64,000 bases of DNA from Tetmemena sp. SeJ-2015 (GCA_027382625.1 JAJKFJ010022509.1:1-64000), one strand, 5' to 3'. Shown: positions 34,833-45,094, counted from the first letter of the stretch. Made by a program: numbers and translations. The notes: a model not told the origin generated them from the sequence alone.

Positions 34833-36347
34833 TCAATAACTCCGCGCAAAAACCACGCGGCGTGAGCTCGGCTTGCCGGTGAGGAAGCACTTGCCTTCCT
34901 CGGCAAACTGATCGCCGTGAGGGATGCAGCGAATGGTCACCTTCAGGTCTTTGCTGAGAGTGTCTTCATCGTCGCTGCTGCCTGCCCAGTGCATCATGGC
35001 AAAGCCGCCTTCGGAGTCTTCCGCAAAGAAGGCTTTGAACTCTTCGAGGGTTTCGAGCTTCTTCATGTTCGCGTCACGCAGTGCGGTGGCACGTGCGAGC
35101 AGCGCGTCCTGAATTTCTTGCAGGCGCTCCGTCACGGACTGGATGAACTCTTCCTTGGGCACGAACTCCTTGGCCTTCGGGCCTTGATCGCGGCGGCAAA
35201 CGGCCACGCTGCGGCTGGTGATGTCACGAGGTCCCATTTCGAGGCGCATCGGCACGCCCTTCTTGATCCATTCCCAGTTTTTCGCGCCGCCTTGAAGGTC
35301 GCGCTTGTCCACATGCACGCGCAGAGGTTCGCCTGCGAACATTTGCGTGCGCAGGGTCTGTGCCAGTGCTTCACAGGCGGCGATGACTTCATCGCGTGTG
35401 TCTGCCTTAGGCGTGACGGGCAGGATGACGATCTGGTTCGGGGCCACGCGTGGTGGGATGATGACGCCGTCGTCATCGCCATGGGCCATGATGACCGTAC
35501 CGATCATGCGCGTGCTGACGCCCCAGCTCGTGGTGTGGGCCAGCTGACGTGTGTTGTCACGGCCAAGGAACTGGATGTTCGCGGCCTTGGCGAAGTTTTG
35601 ACCGAGGTAGTGGGACGTGCCGGCCTGGATGGCCTTCTTGTCCTGCACCATCGCTTCGACGGTGAAGGTCTGCACGGCACCGGGGAAACGCTCGCGCTCG
35701 GTCTTCTCGCCAGGAATCACCGGGATGGCGAGGTGGTCGCGCATGAAGTCTTCATACACTTTATGCATGGTGCGTGTTTCCACGATGGCCTCCTCGGCGG
35801 TTTCATGGGCGGTGTGTCCTTCCTGCCAGAGGAACTCGGCGGTGCGCAGGAAGAGGCGTGGGCGCATCTCCCAGCGCATGACGTTGCACCACTGATTGAT
35901 GAGCAGCGGCAGGTCGCGGTAGCTTTCCACCCAGCGGGCGAAGGCGGCGCCGATGATCGTTTCGGAAGTCGGGCGGATCACGAAGGGCTCGGCGAGTTCG
36001 CCGGTGGGGATCATCTTCGTGGTGCCGTCCGGCTGCTTCTGCACTTCCAGACGGTGATGCGTGACCACGGCGCACTCGGTGGCAAAGCCCTCGGCGTGCT
36101 GTGCTTCCTTTTCGAGATAGCTCAGGGGGATCAGCAGCGGGAAGTAGGCGTTCACATGGCCGGTGGCCTTGAATTTCACATCGAGCTGACGCTGGATGTT
36201 TTCCCACAGGCCGTAGCCCCACGGCTTGATCACCATGCAGCCGCGGACCTCGGAGTTCTCCGCCATGTCGGCGGCACGAACGACCTGCTGGTACCATTCG
36301 GGAAAATCTTGGGCGCGTGTGGGGGTGATGGCGGTGGCGTTGCTCAT
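34833..36347 (-). CDS. proS: prolyl-tRNA synthetase, short (archaeal/eukaryotic-like) type
   Basis: This 504-aa class II synthetase charges tRNA-Pro. It has the short ProS architecture without the bacterial insertion (editing) domain. The N-terminal catalytic domain includes FPEWYQQVVRAADMAENSEVRGCM, RPTSETIIGAAFARWV and RTAEFLWQEGHTAHET. An anticodon-binding region follows (VTPKADTRDEVIAACEALAQTLR), and the C-terminal tail ends in the usual Tyr (VVFARSY). The open frame extends upstream of 36347, but ATG 36347 (MSNATAITPTRAQDFPEW) matches family starts. It is divergent from the sugar dehydrogenase gene. Confidence 0.96.
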   Translation of the reverse strand: MSNATAITPTRAQDFPEWYQQVVRAADMAENSEVRGCMVIKPWGYGLWENIQRQLDVKFKATGHVNAYFPLLIPLSYLEKEAQHAEGFATECAVVTHHRLEVQKQPDGTTKMIPTGELAEPFVIRPTSETIIGAAFARWVESYRDLPLLINQWCNVMRWEMRPRLFLRTAEFLWQEGHTAHETAEEAIVETRTMHKVYEDFMRDHLAIPVIPGEKTERERFPGAVQTFTVEAMVQDKKAIQAGTSHYLGQNFAKAANIQFLGRDNTRQLAHTTSWGVSTRMIGTVIMAHGDDDGVIIPPRVAPNQIVILPVTPKADTRDEVIAACEALAQTLRTQMFAGEPLRVHVDKRDLQGGAKNWEWIKKGVPMRLEMGPRDITSRSVAVCRRDQGPKAKEFVPKEEFIQSVTERLQEIQDALLARATALRDANMKKLETLEEFKAFFAEDSEGGFAMMHWAGSSDDEDTLSKDLKVTIRCIPHGDQFAEEGKCFLTGKPSSRRVVFARSY

Positions 36348-36542
36348 GGGGGTAATCGGGCGGCAAGAGTAAGGAGAGAGACGCAGAGTGCAAGGCTCAG
36401 AGCGAACTTCACGGCGGCCCCATTCGGGACGCCATCCGACCGATCGGCCTGATCCGGCAGATGAAGATGCACGATTTTTACCCACAAAAAATCTTCATTG
36501 CCCTGCAAGACTCGGCCCGCATAGACTGACTATCTCGAACCT

Positions 36543-37715
36543 ATGCGCTCCCTTCTCTGTCTCGCCTTCCTCACTTCGGCTGCTTTCGCTGCTGACACTC
36601 ACAAGCTGACCCGTGTTTATGAAAAGCTCCCCACGGAGCGTCCCATCGCGGTGGTGATCCCGGAGGATGGCAGTGGTCGTGAGTTCCTGGCGCTGCAGCG
36701 CGGGCAGATTTTGATCCTGCCGAAGGACGAGCAGGGCACGGAAGCCAAGACCTTCCTGGATCTCTCCCCGCGTGGCATGGAGGCGAAGGACGGCTTTTTT
36801 GAAGAAGGACTCAACGGCCTGGCCTTCCACCCGAAGTTCAAGGAAAACGGCCTCTTCTACCTCTGCTACACGCTGCAGAAGCCCAAGCGCCTCGTCATCA
36901 CCGAGATGAAGGCCAATGGCGACAAGGCGGACGAAAGCACCGAGCGCTCGCTGCTGGAAATCCCGCTGGTGAACTGGAACCACCACGGCGGCAACATCGT
37001 CTTCGGCCCGGACGGTTTCCTCTACATCGGCGTCGGCGACAACTCGAAGCGCAATGGCGAACTCAAAATGTCCCAGCTCAATGCCACGCTCTACGGCAAG
37101 ATCCTGCGCATCGACGTCAACAGCCGCGAATACTCGAAAGCCTACGGCATCCCTGCCGACAACCCCTTCGCCAGCGGCGTGAACGCCCTGCCGCAGATCT
37201 ATGCGAACGGCATCCGCAATCCCTGGGGCCTGAGCTTTGACGCCAAAGGCCACCTCTGGTGCGCGGACGTGGGTCAGGACATCTGGGAAGAGATCAACTG
37301 GATCACCAATGGCGGCAACTACGGCTGGAACTTCCGCGAAGGCCCCGCTGCCTTCCCCCTGATGACCGACACACCGCCGGCAGACGCCAAGTTCATCGAG
37401 CCCGTCCATGCCTACAGCCACGCCGACGGCCTCAGCATCACCGGCGGCATTGTTTACACCGGCAAAGCCCTGCCTGAGCTGCAGGGTGCTTATGTCTACG
37501 GCGACTTCATCCTCGGCAAAGTCTGGGCGCTCAAGACCGACGACAGCGGCAAGGAGCAGAGCAATGCACTGCTTTACACCAGCCCGCAGACACCTGCCAC
37601 CGACCCCAAGAAGAAGCCCACCGTGCTGGTCAAACCGACCGCCTTCTGCGCCAACGCCGCCGGAGAAATGCTCGTGCTCGACTGGAACGGCGCGATCTAC
37701 AAGCTGGGCAAGTAA
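36543..37715 (+). CDS. secreted PQQ-dependent sugar dehydrogenase-like protein
   Basis: This 390-aa protein has a signal peptide (MRSLLCLAFLTSAAFAA) and the six-bladed propeller fold of soluble aldose dehydrogenases. Family landmarks include GLNGLAFHPKFKENGLFYLCYT, NHHGGNIVFGPDGFLYIGVGD, LYGKILRIDV, ANGIRNPWGLSFD and VGQDIWEEINWI. The likely reaction is oxidation of aldose or related sugars in the periplasm using pyrroloquinoline quinone; whether PQQ is actually bound cannot be told. A palindrome (37741-37766) follows before the convergent gene. Confidence 0.9.
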   Translation: MRSLLCLAFLTSAAFAADTHKLTRVYEKLPTERPIAVVIPEDGSGREFLALQRGQILILPKDEQGTEAKTFLDLSPRGMEAKDGFFEEGLNGLAFHPKFKENGLFYLCYTLQKPKRLVITEMKANGDKADESTERSLLEIPLVNWNHHGGNIVFGPDGFLYIGVGDNSKRNGELKMSQLNATLYGKILRIDVNSREYSKAYGIPADNPFASGVNALPQIYANGIRNPWGLSFDAKGHLWCADVGQDIWEEINWITNGGNYGWNFREGPAAFPLMTDTPPADAKFIEPVHAYSHADGLSITGGIVYTGKALPELQGAYVYGDFILGKVWALKTDDSGKEQSNALLYTSPQTPATDPKKKPTVLVKPTAFCANAAGEMLVLDWNGAIYKLGK

Positions 37716-37740
37716 ACCGATTTTCCCAATTCGTGTGTGG

Positions 37741-37766
37741 TAGGGCGGGCTGCGAAGCTCGCCCTA
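37741..37766. repeat. palindromic repeat between convergent genes, probable bidirectional terminator
   Basis: An imperfect stem: TAGGGCGGGCT pairs with AGCTCGCCCTA around a GCGA loop (10 of 11 pairs). It lies between the ends of two convergent genes. Short T-rich or A-rich flanks are absent, so termination strength is uncertain. Confidence 0.6.
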
Positions 37767-37782
37767 TCATCTATCCCCTGAT

Positions 37783-38160
37783 CTAATGATCATGGAGCGG
37801 ACGCCCGTCGATGAGATTGGCGATGTTGTTGGCGAGCATCAGCGTTGCGACCAGGGCAACCACCAGCCACAGCGCCCCCAGCAGAATAGCCTCCACGCAA
37901 AACCCTTTGACGGAACGTGCAGGCTGGCACAGCAGCAGCCAGCTCAGGAAAGACAGCAAACCCACATACACCAGCAGGAGAGGATAGTAGGAGATCAGCA
38001 CCAGATCCCGCAGCCAGAGGGGATACCCGCCGGCATTCGTCCAAAAGTACGGCGTCTCCCGCAGCCAGACAAAAGGCAGCAAAAACCCGGCCTTCAAAAA
38101 GGCCGCGACGTAAAACAGCGGCTTGAAGAAGGTGATTGGCTGGCTCTCGTTTTTGAACAT
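37783..38160 (-). CDS. small hypothetical integral membrane protein
   Basis: This 125-aa protein, from ATG 38160 (MFKNESQPITFF), has about four hydrophobic segments (FYVAAFLKAGFLLPFVW, LRDLVLISYYPLLLVYVGLL, FLSWLLL and ILLGALWLVVALVATLMLAN). A longer in-frame start at 38292 would add an N-terminus with no clear character. It is oriented against the sugar dehydrogenase gene and away from the giant cytochrome/WD40 gene. I do not recognise the family. Confidence 0.6.
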   Translation of the reverse strand: MFKNESQPITFFKPLFYVAAFLKAGFLLPFVWLRETPYFWTNAGGYPLWLRDLVLISYYPLLLVYVGLLSFLSWLLLCQPARSVKGFCVEAILLGALWLVVALVATLMLANNIANLIDGRPLHDH

Positions 38161-38368
38161 TCCCAGAAAGAAAGCACTCTCACAGGACTTGGAAACAGCC
38201 CAGTGATAAGGATGCGCCCCCCGCCCCGCTACGCATACCTTTAGCGCAGTCATCCCCCGCCAGGAAGATTGAACGTCAGGATTGCCCTTCATGACACATT
38301 TCTTGGGCGCCGCCCCTCTGACGAAAGTCTTCGCCCCGTACGTGCGTAATTCACCTCAACATCCATCT

Positions 38369-41300
38369 ATGATGCCCAAAACCACCCTTTCGCTGACTTG
38401 CGCGGCATTTGCCGCAGTGTCCCTTCATGCCCAGGACGCTGCCGAAAAAATCACCTACCAGGATCACATTCGCCCTCTTTTGGAGAACAAATGCTTCTCC
38501 TGCCATAATCCCGATAAAAAGAAGGGTGACCTTGATCTGACCAGCTTCGGCGCCCTCATGAACGGCGGCGGCGGCGGGTCCGTGGTCGATCCCGGCAATG
38601 TGGACAGCAGCCGCATCTGGAGCACCTGCGCCAAGAAGGAAGAGCCCTTTATGCCGCCGGAAGGCGCGCCGCTGGGGCCGAAGGATCTCGATCTCATCGC
38701 CTCATGGATCAAAGGCGGCATCCTCGACACCAAGTCGAGCATCGCCAAAAAATCCGCCAAGCCGAAGGTGGATATGGCGGTCAGCGTCACCAGCGGCAAG
38801 CCCGAAGGCCCCATCGCCAAGCCGGAGCACGTGCTGCTGGAGCCCGTCATCGTCACCCAGCACACAACCGCCATCACGGCCATGGCCGCGAGCCCATGGA
38901 CCTCCCTGATGGCTCTCGCTGCGCCGAAGCAGATCCTGCTCTACGACACCGACACGAAGCAGCTCGTCGGCATTTTCCCCTACACCGAAGGCTACGCGCG
39001 CAGCCTGCGCTTCAGCCGCAATGGCTCCCTGCTCATCATGGGCGGTGGTCGTGCGGGTAAGAACGGCCACGCCATTGTGTGGGACGTCAAAACAGGCAAG
39101 CGCATCACCGAGGTCGGTAAAGAGTTCGATCAGGTCATGTCCGCTGACATCAGCCCCGATCACAAGAGGATCGTGATCGGCAGCCCTTCGAAAAAGGTCA
39201 AAGTGTACAGCACGGCCAACGGCGAAGAGGAATACGTCATCAGCAAACACACCGAATGGGTCATGAGCACCGCCTTCAGCCCCGATGGTGTGCTGCTGGC
39301 CACCAGCGACCGCAACGGCAATGTGAATGTCTGGGAAGCGGAAAACGGCGGTGAATTCTACCCCCTTGGCCAGCACAAGGCCTCCTGCGTGGACCTCGCC
39401 TGGCGCGCGGATTCCAACATCCTCGCCTCCTGCTCCATGGACGGCACGATCAGCACCTGGGAAATGAACGAAGGCAAGCAGGTCAAAAACTGGGCCGCAC
39501 ACGGTGGCGGCGTGCAGTCCGTTTCCTTCACCCCGGATGGTAAGATCGTTTCCTCCGGCAACGACGGCCTCGTCCGCCTCTGGGACATCAATGGCAACAA
39601 GCTCGGTGAAGCACCGAGCCAGGGCGATCTCGTCACCAAAGTGATCTCTCTCTTCGATTCCAAAAACGCCATCTCCGCCAACTGGCGCGGAGACATCATT
39701 CAGTGGACCTTTGGTGCCACGGCGCTCAATGAGAGCGGCCGCTACACCAGCAACCCTTCACTGATCGCCCAGCGCATCGTGCAAACCGAACAGCGTCTGG
39801 CCGAGCTCACCACCAAGCTCCCGACGCTGCAGGCAGCCATCAAAACCGCCGAGGCCGATGCCAAGGCGCGTGATGAAGCCCTGGCCAAAGTCCGTGCCGA
39901 AGTCGCCGCCAACGAGGCGCGCAGCAAGAACCTCCCCAGCGAGATTGCCAATGACGAGAAAGCCCTCGCAGCACTGAAAGCCGCACGCACCAAGGCCGAG
40001 CAGGACAAAGCCGCACGCACCGCCGCCATCAAGGCCCACGCTGAAAAGTCCGCCAAGATCGCCGTGCAGGAAAAAGAACTCGCTCCTGTGGCTGCTGAAG
40101 CCGCCAAACTGGCCACTGCTGACAAAGCCGTGGCAGACACCAACGCCGCGCTCGAAGCCGCTAAAAAAGAACTCGCCGCCAAAGCCGGTGATGCCGCCCT
40201 GACCGCCAAGGTCAAAGACAGCGAAGGCAAGCTCGCCGCCGCCAAGGCTGAGCAGCAAAAGCTCGCTCCAGTCAAAGCCAAGGCTGATCAGCTCACCGCC
40301 GCCCTGGCCAAAGCCAAGGCAGAACTGGGGGCTGCGCCTGCCGCTCCGGCAGATCTCGACAAGCTCATCGCCGAAACCGACGCCAAGATCAAAGCCACGG
40401 TGGCAGGCATCGCCGCGAAAAAGGCCGATCTGCCGAAGCTGCCCGCGCTGGTGAAAGCCGGGCCGGATCGCATCAAGAATGCCGAGTCCAATGCCGTCAC
40501 CGGCAAGACCAACCTCGCCAACGCGCAAAACGTGGCAAAATCCGCGAGCACTGAAATCGGCATTCTGCAAAAAGTGCCCACTGAATTGAAGGCCGCCCAG
40601 TTCAACACCGGCGTGCTCGCCGAGAAGGAAAAACTCGCCAAGCTCGAATCTGACTTCACCGATTTCACAGAAGCCAAGAAAGACGCGGAAGCCGCCAAGG
40701 TCTCTGCCGCAGCACGCATTGAGGATTCCAAAAAAGCCATCGCCGCATCCACCGCAGCCCAGCCCGGACTGGAAGCCGCGCTGAAGAAGGTTCAGAGCGA
40801 GCAGGCCGGACTCGAAACCGCCATCAAACCTGCCCGTGACGCCGATGCCGCTGCCGCCGCAAAGGTGAACGAGCAGAAGGCCATCATCACCACCAAGGAG
40901 GCTGAAATCGCCGCCGCAGTCAAAGCCAAGGACGCAGCCATCGCCGCCGCGAAGAAAGCTGCCGAGGACATCGCCAAGGTGATCGAGACGAAGAAGAAGA
41001 GCCTCGCTGAAGTGAATGGCAAACTCGCCGCCCCGGAGAAAGCCGTGAAGGCCAAGCAGGATGCCGTGGCTCCGAAGGATGCTGCCCTGGCTGCCGCCAA
41101 AAAAGCCCACGCTGACGCCACCGCTGATCTCGCCAATAAAGCGAAGACCGACAAAGACGCCGAAGCCGCCTTGGCTGCCGCGTCTGCCGCCCAGGCCGCT
41201 GCTGAGAAAGCCCTGACCGACACCCGCGCCAAGCAGAAGCCTGCGGCTGACGCCGTGGCTGCTGCCAAGAAAGAACTCGCCGCCAAAGCAGGCGATCCCG

Positions 41301-41995
41301 CCCTCACCGCCAAAGTTGCCGCAGCTGAAAAAGCAGCGACTGACATCGTCAATGCCATCAAGGCTGCTGAAGGCGACGTAGGCGCGAAAAAGACGGCCAA
41401 AGCCGCTGCTGTGAAAGCCCATGACGTGGCTCACGCCGCCAACAATCCGCAGAGCGTGAACAAAGCCCTGGCCGCCATCAAGACCGCCGAGCAGCAGCTC
41501 GCCCAGGCCAAAAGCGAACTCGCCGCCGCCGAGAAACAGGCCGCATCTCCGCGTGCGCAGCGTGACGCCATCCAGAAGGAGATCGAAGCCCAGGGCAAGG
41601 CCCTCGCCGAGAAGCAGGCCGCACCGGCTGCGCTGGAGAAAGATTTCGCCGCCAAGATCGCGCCGCTGAATGCCGCCATCGCTGCCGCCAAGACTGCCCT
41701 GCCACCGCTGGAGCAGGCCTACGCCGCCGCCCATGGCAAGCTGGACGCCGAGCAGAAGGTGCTCGACGCCAAGAAGGCCGAAGTCGCGAAGGCAAACGGT
41801 GAATTCGAAGGCGCCAAGAAGAAGAAAACCGACGCCGAAGCCACCATCGCCGCCGCCACCAAAGAAATCCCCGAGAAGGACAAGATCATCGCCGAAGCAA
41901 CCGCTGAACTCGCCAAGCTGCAACCGCAGCTCGACCCGCTGCGCACCAAGGTGAAGCAGATGAACGACCAGTATCTCACGATGCTGCCGAAGTGA
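38369..41995 (+). CDS. exported cytochrome c / WD40 / Ala-Lys coiled-coil protein
   Basis: This 1208-aa protein has a signal peptide (about 1-21) and a planctomycete-type cytochrome domain with one heme motif (CFSCH, 42-46). A WD40-type propeller covers about 160-450 (for example the repeat with WVMSTAFSPDGVLLATSDRNG). Then comes a very long Ala/Lys/Glu-rich coiled coil (about 470-1205). The coil repeats itself; a segment AAKKELAAKAGD(A/P)ALTAKV occurs near 600 and again near 970. Cytochrome-WD40 proteins are known in Verrucomicrobiota, but a coil of 740 residues with this composition is unusual. It may span the periplasm or tether the heme/propeller head. ATG 38369 (or 38372) precedes the signal peptide. 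Confidence 0.85.
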   Translation: MMPKTTLSLTCAAFAAVSLHAQDAAEKITYQDHIRPLLENKCFSCHNPDKKKGDLDLTSFGALMNGGGGGSVVDPGNVDSSRIWSTCAKKEEPFMPPEGAPLGPKDLDLIASWIKGGILDTKSSIAKKSAKPKVDMAVSVTSGKPEGPIAKPEHVLLEPVIVTQHTTAITAMAASPWTSLMALAAPKQILLYDTDTKQLVGIFPYTEGYARSLRFSRNGSLLIMGGGRAGKNGHAIVWDVKTGKRITEVGKEFDQVMSADISPDHKRIVIGSPSKKVKVYSTANGEEEYVISKHTEWVMSTAFSPDGVLLATSDRNGNVNVWEAENGGEFYPLGQHKASCVDLAWRADSNILASCSMDGTISTWEMNEGKQVKNWAAHGGGVQSVSFTPDGKIVSSGNDGLVRLWDINGNKLGEAPSQGDLVTKVISLFDSKNAISANWRGDIIQWTFGATALNESGRYTSNPSLIAQRIVQTEQRLAELTTKLPTLQAAIKTAEADAKARDEALAKVRAEVAANEARSKNLPSEIANDEKALAALKAARTKAEQDKAARTAAIKAHAEKSAKIAVQEKELAPVAAEAAKLATADKAVADTNAALEAAKKELAAKAGDAALTAKVKDSEGKLAAAKAEQQKLAPVKAKADQLTAALAKAKAELGAAPAAPADLDKLIAETDAKIKATVAGIAAKKADLPKLPALVKAGPDRIKNAESNAVTGKTNLANAQNVAKSASTEIGILQKVPTELKAAQFNTGVLAEKEKLAKLESDFTDFTEAKKDAEAAKVSAAARIEDSKKAIAASTAAQPGLEAALKKVQSEQAGLETAIKPARDADAAAAAKVNEQKAIITTKEAEIAAAVKAKDAAIAAAKKAAEDIAKVIETKKKSLAEVNGKLAAPEKAVKAKQDAVAPKDAALAAAKKAHADATADLANKAKTDKDAEAALAAASAAQAAAEKALTDTRAKQKPAADAVAAAKKELAAKAGDPALTAKVAAAEKAATDIVNAIKAAEGDVGAKKTAKAAAVKAHDVAHAANNPQSVNKALAAIKTAEQQLAQAKSELAAAEKQAASPRAQRDAIQKEIEAQGKALAEKQAAPAALEKDFAAKIAPLNAAIAAAKTALPPLEQAYAAAHGKLDAEQKVLDAKKAEVAKANGEFEGAKKKKTDAEATIAAATKEIPEKDKIIAEATAELAKLQPQLDPLRTKVKQMNDQYLTMLPK

Positions 41996-42410
41996 TCTCA
42001 AGGCACCTGTGATTGGCAGACCGAGAAGCGTTCTTGAGCGCGGCGTCGAAAGCGCACGCGCTCACACAGGCGCGGAGCGTCTTGGACTGCGGTGACAAGC
42101 CTGGGCGCGGCACCGCTTTCGAAGGGGTGTGGAGGGGGCGCTGCCTCAGCGCACCCGTCCGGCTGGCGAAAGCTGTGTCGCCGATGCAGGCTTTCGCCGT
42201 GCATCTCGGCCACCGCACTCCACGACGCTATCACGTTTTTGAAGCACCCAGGCTTGCGGGTCGCCGCGTTCCTGCAAACGCAGCCCAGAGCAGCAGCCGC
42301 CCCCACCAGAGCCCGGCTCTGCTTCCCACCCGCCAACAGACATTTTATGCCCAGGCCTCGATAAAACATCTAGACATCCGGGATGGGACGCTGCTACAGG
42401 CCGTGTATCT
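41996..42410. other. repeat-bearing intergenic region, no gene seen
   Basis: The region between the coiled-coil gene and the GYF-domain gene holds two arms of a dispersed GGAGTGCGG-type repeat (42076-42125 and 42187-42232). The inverted arms share AGCGTC(T/G)TGGA(C/G)TGCGGTG. Open frames here are short and lie within the repeat. I see no RNA gene or clear promoter. Confidence 0.55.
42076..42232. repeat. MITE-like element with inverted arms
   Basis: The left arm starts AGCGTCTTGGACTGCGGTG and the right arm, read inward, starts AGCGTCGTGGAGTGCGGTG. About 60 bp lies between the arms. The left arm matches the single arm at 27801-27862, including CACCGCTTTCGA. There is no transposase, so it is a non-autonomous or structural repeat. 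Confidence 0.6.
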
Positions 42411-43133
42411 ATGAGCGCCTACCAGGTCACCCGCGAAGGTCAGAATCTTGGCTCCTTTGAAGCCTCCCAAATTCAGGAAGGCCTGCAAACCGGCCAGTTT
42501 CTACCCAGCGACTGGGGCTGGCGCGAAGGCATGTCCGGCTGGCAGGGATTGACTGAAATTTTCGGCAGCTCGCCCGCTCCGAAGACCAAAGCCTTTTCAT
42601 CTTCCTTCAGCGCCCTGGTCAGGAAATCACCCGGCTCGAAGCCGACCGACAGCCTCAACCCCTATGCGGCTCCATCCTCCAACGTTGTGGTCGCGGCAGG
42701 CGGCACGAGTGGCACCGTGCCCTTCGCGGTGATCGAGGAGCTCACCAACACCCGGCCGTGGGTGCGGACCATTGCCATCCTGCTGTGGATCAGTTTCTCG
42801 TTGATGACTCTGGGCTGCCTTGTCATGGCCGGTTTGGGACTGTTCGGACTCATGTCCACATCGGGCCGCGGTTCCTTGGGCCTGCCTGAAATGATCATCT
42901 TGTTTGTCCTCTACGGCATCTTTGGCGCGCTGAGTTACTATCCGGCCAGGAAACTGAGCAATTATGCAGCGAACATTGCCAGCCTCGCAAAATCTCAGTC
43001 GTTCACCGATTTGACTGAGGCCCTCACGGAGCAGCGCCGCGTCTGGAAGTTCACCGCCACCCTCATGATCATTTACGTGGCCCTCATGGTCGTCATTACC
43101 GTCGGGAGCACTCTGGTCAGTTTCGTTCGCTGA
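42411..43133 (+). CDS. GYF_2 (DUF4339)-domain membrane protein
   Basis: This 240-aa protein begins with a GYF_2-type domain (YQVTREGQNLGSFEASQIQEGL through WGWREGMSGWQGL, residues 4-50), a small module thought to bind proline-rich peptides. A flexible Ser/Pro linker follows, then about three membrane segments (IAILLWISFSLMTLGCLVM, MIILFVLYGIFGALSYY and a last one near the C-terminus). The domain faces the cytoplasm if the N-terminus does. It ends about 80 bp before metG. The role is unknown. Confidence 0.82.
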   Translation: MSAYQVTREGQNLGSFEASQIQEGLQTGQFLPSDWGWREGMSGWQGLTEIFGSSPAPKTKAFSSSFSALVRKSPGSKPTDSLNPYAAPSSNVVVAAGGTSGTVPFAVIEELTNTRPWVRTIAILLWISFSLMTLGCLVMAGLGLFGLMSTSGRGSLGLPEMIILFVLYGIFGALSYYPARKLSNYAANIASLAKSQSFTDLTEALTEQRRVWKFTATLMIIYVALMVVITVGSTLVSFVR

Positions 43134-43214
43134 TCCCCCGCCCCCAGCGCTTTCCCCCGCAGGGAACACTTGAATTGCAGGACGAAGGGAGGCATTGGAA
43201 ACCCGCGTCCAACC

Positions 43215-44786
43215 ATGAAGCCCTACTACATCACCACTGCCATTGATTACACCAACGCGCCGCCGCACATCGGCCACGCTTATGAGAAGGTGCTGGCAGA
43301 CGTCATGGCCCGCTTCCAGCGGCTGAACGGGCGTGAGGTGTACTTCCTCACCGGCGTGGATCAGCACGGGCAGAAGGTGCAAAAAAGCGCCGACAGAGCC
43401 GGGCAGTCGCCGCAGGAGTTTGTGGATGGCATCACCCAGCATTTCACCGCTCTGTGGGACAAGTTGAACGTGCGCTACGACGGCTGGGCCGCCACCACGG
43501 ACATCAAGCACAAGCGCGTGGTGCAGGCCATGCTGCAAAAGCTGCACGACTGCGGCCAGCTTTACAAAAAGAGCTACGGCGGCTTTTACTCCGTGCGTCA
43601 GGAGCAGTTCCTCACCGACAAAGAGCGCGGCCCCGATGGCAACTTCGGCGAGGAGTGGGGCGAAGTCGTCGAGTTGCAGGAGGAGAACTGGTACTTCCGC
43701 CTCAGCGACCACGTGGAATGGCTCAAGAACTACATCCGTGGCAATCCGGACTTCATCTACCCGCCGCACCGTGCCAATGACGTACTCAATTCGCTCGATG
43801 GCAACGCACAGGACCTCTGCATCTCCCGCCCGCTGGAGCGCCTGAGCTGGGGCATCCCCCTGCCCTTTGACGAGAAATTCGTGAACTACGTATGGTTCGA
43901 TGCGCTGACGAACTACATCAGCTTTGCCGGTTATATGGCGGATGAGGTGGGCAATGAAGGCCTGCCGCAGTTTGAAAAAATCTGGCCCGCTGATGCCGAA
44001 GTCATCGGCAAGGACATCCTCGTGCCTGCCCATGCCGTCTACTGGCCCATTATGCTGCACGCGCTCGGTTTCCCCGACGACCAGATCCCCAAGCTCATCG
44101 TCCACGGCTGGTGGAATGTGAAGGGTTCCAAGATGAGCAAGAGCACCGGCAATGTGATCGACCCGAATGTGCTCTCAGACACCTTCACGCCCGACGGCCT
44201 GCGCTACTACCTCATGCGCGACATCGCCACCGGCTACGACGCCGACTTCAGTGACGAGCGCATCAGCATGTCCTACAACAAGGAACTCGCCGGTGGTCTG
44301 GGCAATCTGCTCAACCGCTCCATCAACATGGCGCAGAAGTACCGCGAGGGCCTGCTCACGCCCGGCAGCTACGATGACGAAATCAATCAAGCCCTGCGCC
44401 AGACCGTCGCCGAAGCCACGCCGCTCTACCTTGAAAAGATGAACGGCTGGGACATCCACGAAGGCATCGCCGCCGCGTGGAAGATCGTCACGCATGCCAA
44501 TGCGTTTGTGGACAGCACGAAGCCTTTCTCCCTCGCCAAGGACCCCGCGCAAGCCGCCCGTCTCGACAGCGTGCTCTACCACCTGGCGGAGGCATTCACG
44601 CACGTCAGCGTGCTGCTCAATCCCATCATGCCCACCGCCATGGCCACTGCCCGTGCCCAGATCGGCTGGACACTGCCCGACGGCTTCAAGATCAGCGACC
44701 TCAAGTGGGGCCTCCTCCCCAGCGGCCACCAGCTCGGTGCGCCCGTGCCGCTGTTCCCGAGGTTGGAGATCGCGGAGGAAAAGTAG
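43215..44786 (+). CDS. metG: methionyl-tRNA synthetase
   Basis: This 523-aa class I synthetase charges tRNA-Met. The HIGH motif ([10 protein letters not shown], about 16-25) and KMSKS loop ([11 protein letters not shown]) are intact, and the anticodon-binding helical domain follows. The connective region lacks the Cys pairs of zinc-binding MetRS (it reads [20 protein letters not shown]). There is no C-terminal EMAPII-like tRNA-binding domain, so it is the short, zinc-free type. ATG 43215 ([12 protein letters not shown]) matches family starts; an in-frame start at 43170 would add 15 residues. The downstream gene carA is separated by a repeat-rich 308-bp gap. Confidence 0.95.
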   Translation: MKPYYITTAIDYTNAPPHIGHAYEKVLADVMARFQRLNGREVYFLTGVDQHGQKVQKSADRAGQSPQEFVDGITQHFTALWDKLNVRYDGWAATTDIKHKRVVQAMLQKLHDCGQLYKKSYGGFYSVRQEQFLTDKERGPDGNFGEEWGEVVELQEENWYFRLSDHVEWLKNYIRGNPDFIYPPHRANDVLNSLDGNAQDLCISRPLERLSWGIPLPFDEKFVNYVWFDALTNYISFAGYMADEVGNEGLPQFEKIWPADAEVIGKDILVPAHAVYWPIMLHALGFPDDQIPKLIVHGWWNVKGSKMSKSTGNVIDPNVLSDTFTPDGLRYYLMRDIATGYDADFSDERISMSYNKELAGGLGNLLNRSINMAQKYREGLLTPGSYDDEINQALRQTVAEATPLYLEKMNGWDIHEGIAAAWKIVTHANAFVDSTKPFSLAKDPAQAARLDSVLYHLAEAFTHVSVLLNPIMPTAMATARAQIGWTLPDGFKISDLKWGLLPSGHQLGAPVPLFPRLEIAEEK

Positions 44787-45094
44787 GACTCCGCGCTCCG
44801 ACCGTAGGTTGGGCATGTTTGGCGCACGGTGCTGTCTCAAGCACCCCAGCCCCCTCCGCCAAACCACCCGACCGCGAGGACGCTCGTATGCCGTGGTGCT
44901 TGCAGCACGCTCGCAGACGGGTGGGCTGTCGCCACATCCGTCCTACGGGCTCAGCAACGCTCCCCCCCTCTTTTCCGCCCCTTTTTGCGCTCTTTTGCGG
45001 CCATCCATTCGTCATTCCGCATTCGTCATTCGTCATTCTCCGCCTTCCCCCTTGCACCCCCCGTCCTTCTGGCTATGACCAGCGGCGAACCTTG
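44787..45094. other. metG-carA intergenic region with repeats
   Basis: It contains TTTTGCGGCCATCC (44992-45005, a motif also at 47592-47620 and 47655-47695) and a heptamer tract (45007-45037). An imperfect pair GTAGGTTGGGC / CCGTCCTAC flanks a GC-rich middle. No open frame here looks like a gene. It probably contains the carA promoter, but no box stands out. Confidence 0.5.
45007..45037 (+). repeat. ATTCGTC heptamer tract
   Basis: Four in-register 7-bp units (ATTCGTC, ATTCCGC, ATTCGTC, ATTCGTC), continuing into ATT. The same heptamer appears near 48365, 49647-49737 and 57154, always in intergenic DNA. Confidence 0.8.

Noticed and set aside
34917..36452. 511-codon plus-strand frame
   Set aside because: Antisense to proS and lacking any family motif.
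39758..42001. 747-codon minus-strand glycine/leucine-rich frame
   Set aside because: Antisense to the Ala/Lys coiled coil; the composition is what the reverse strand of such codons gives.
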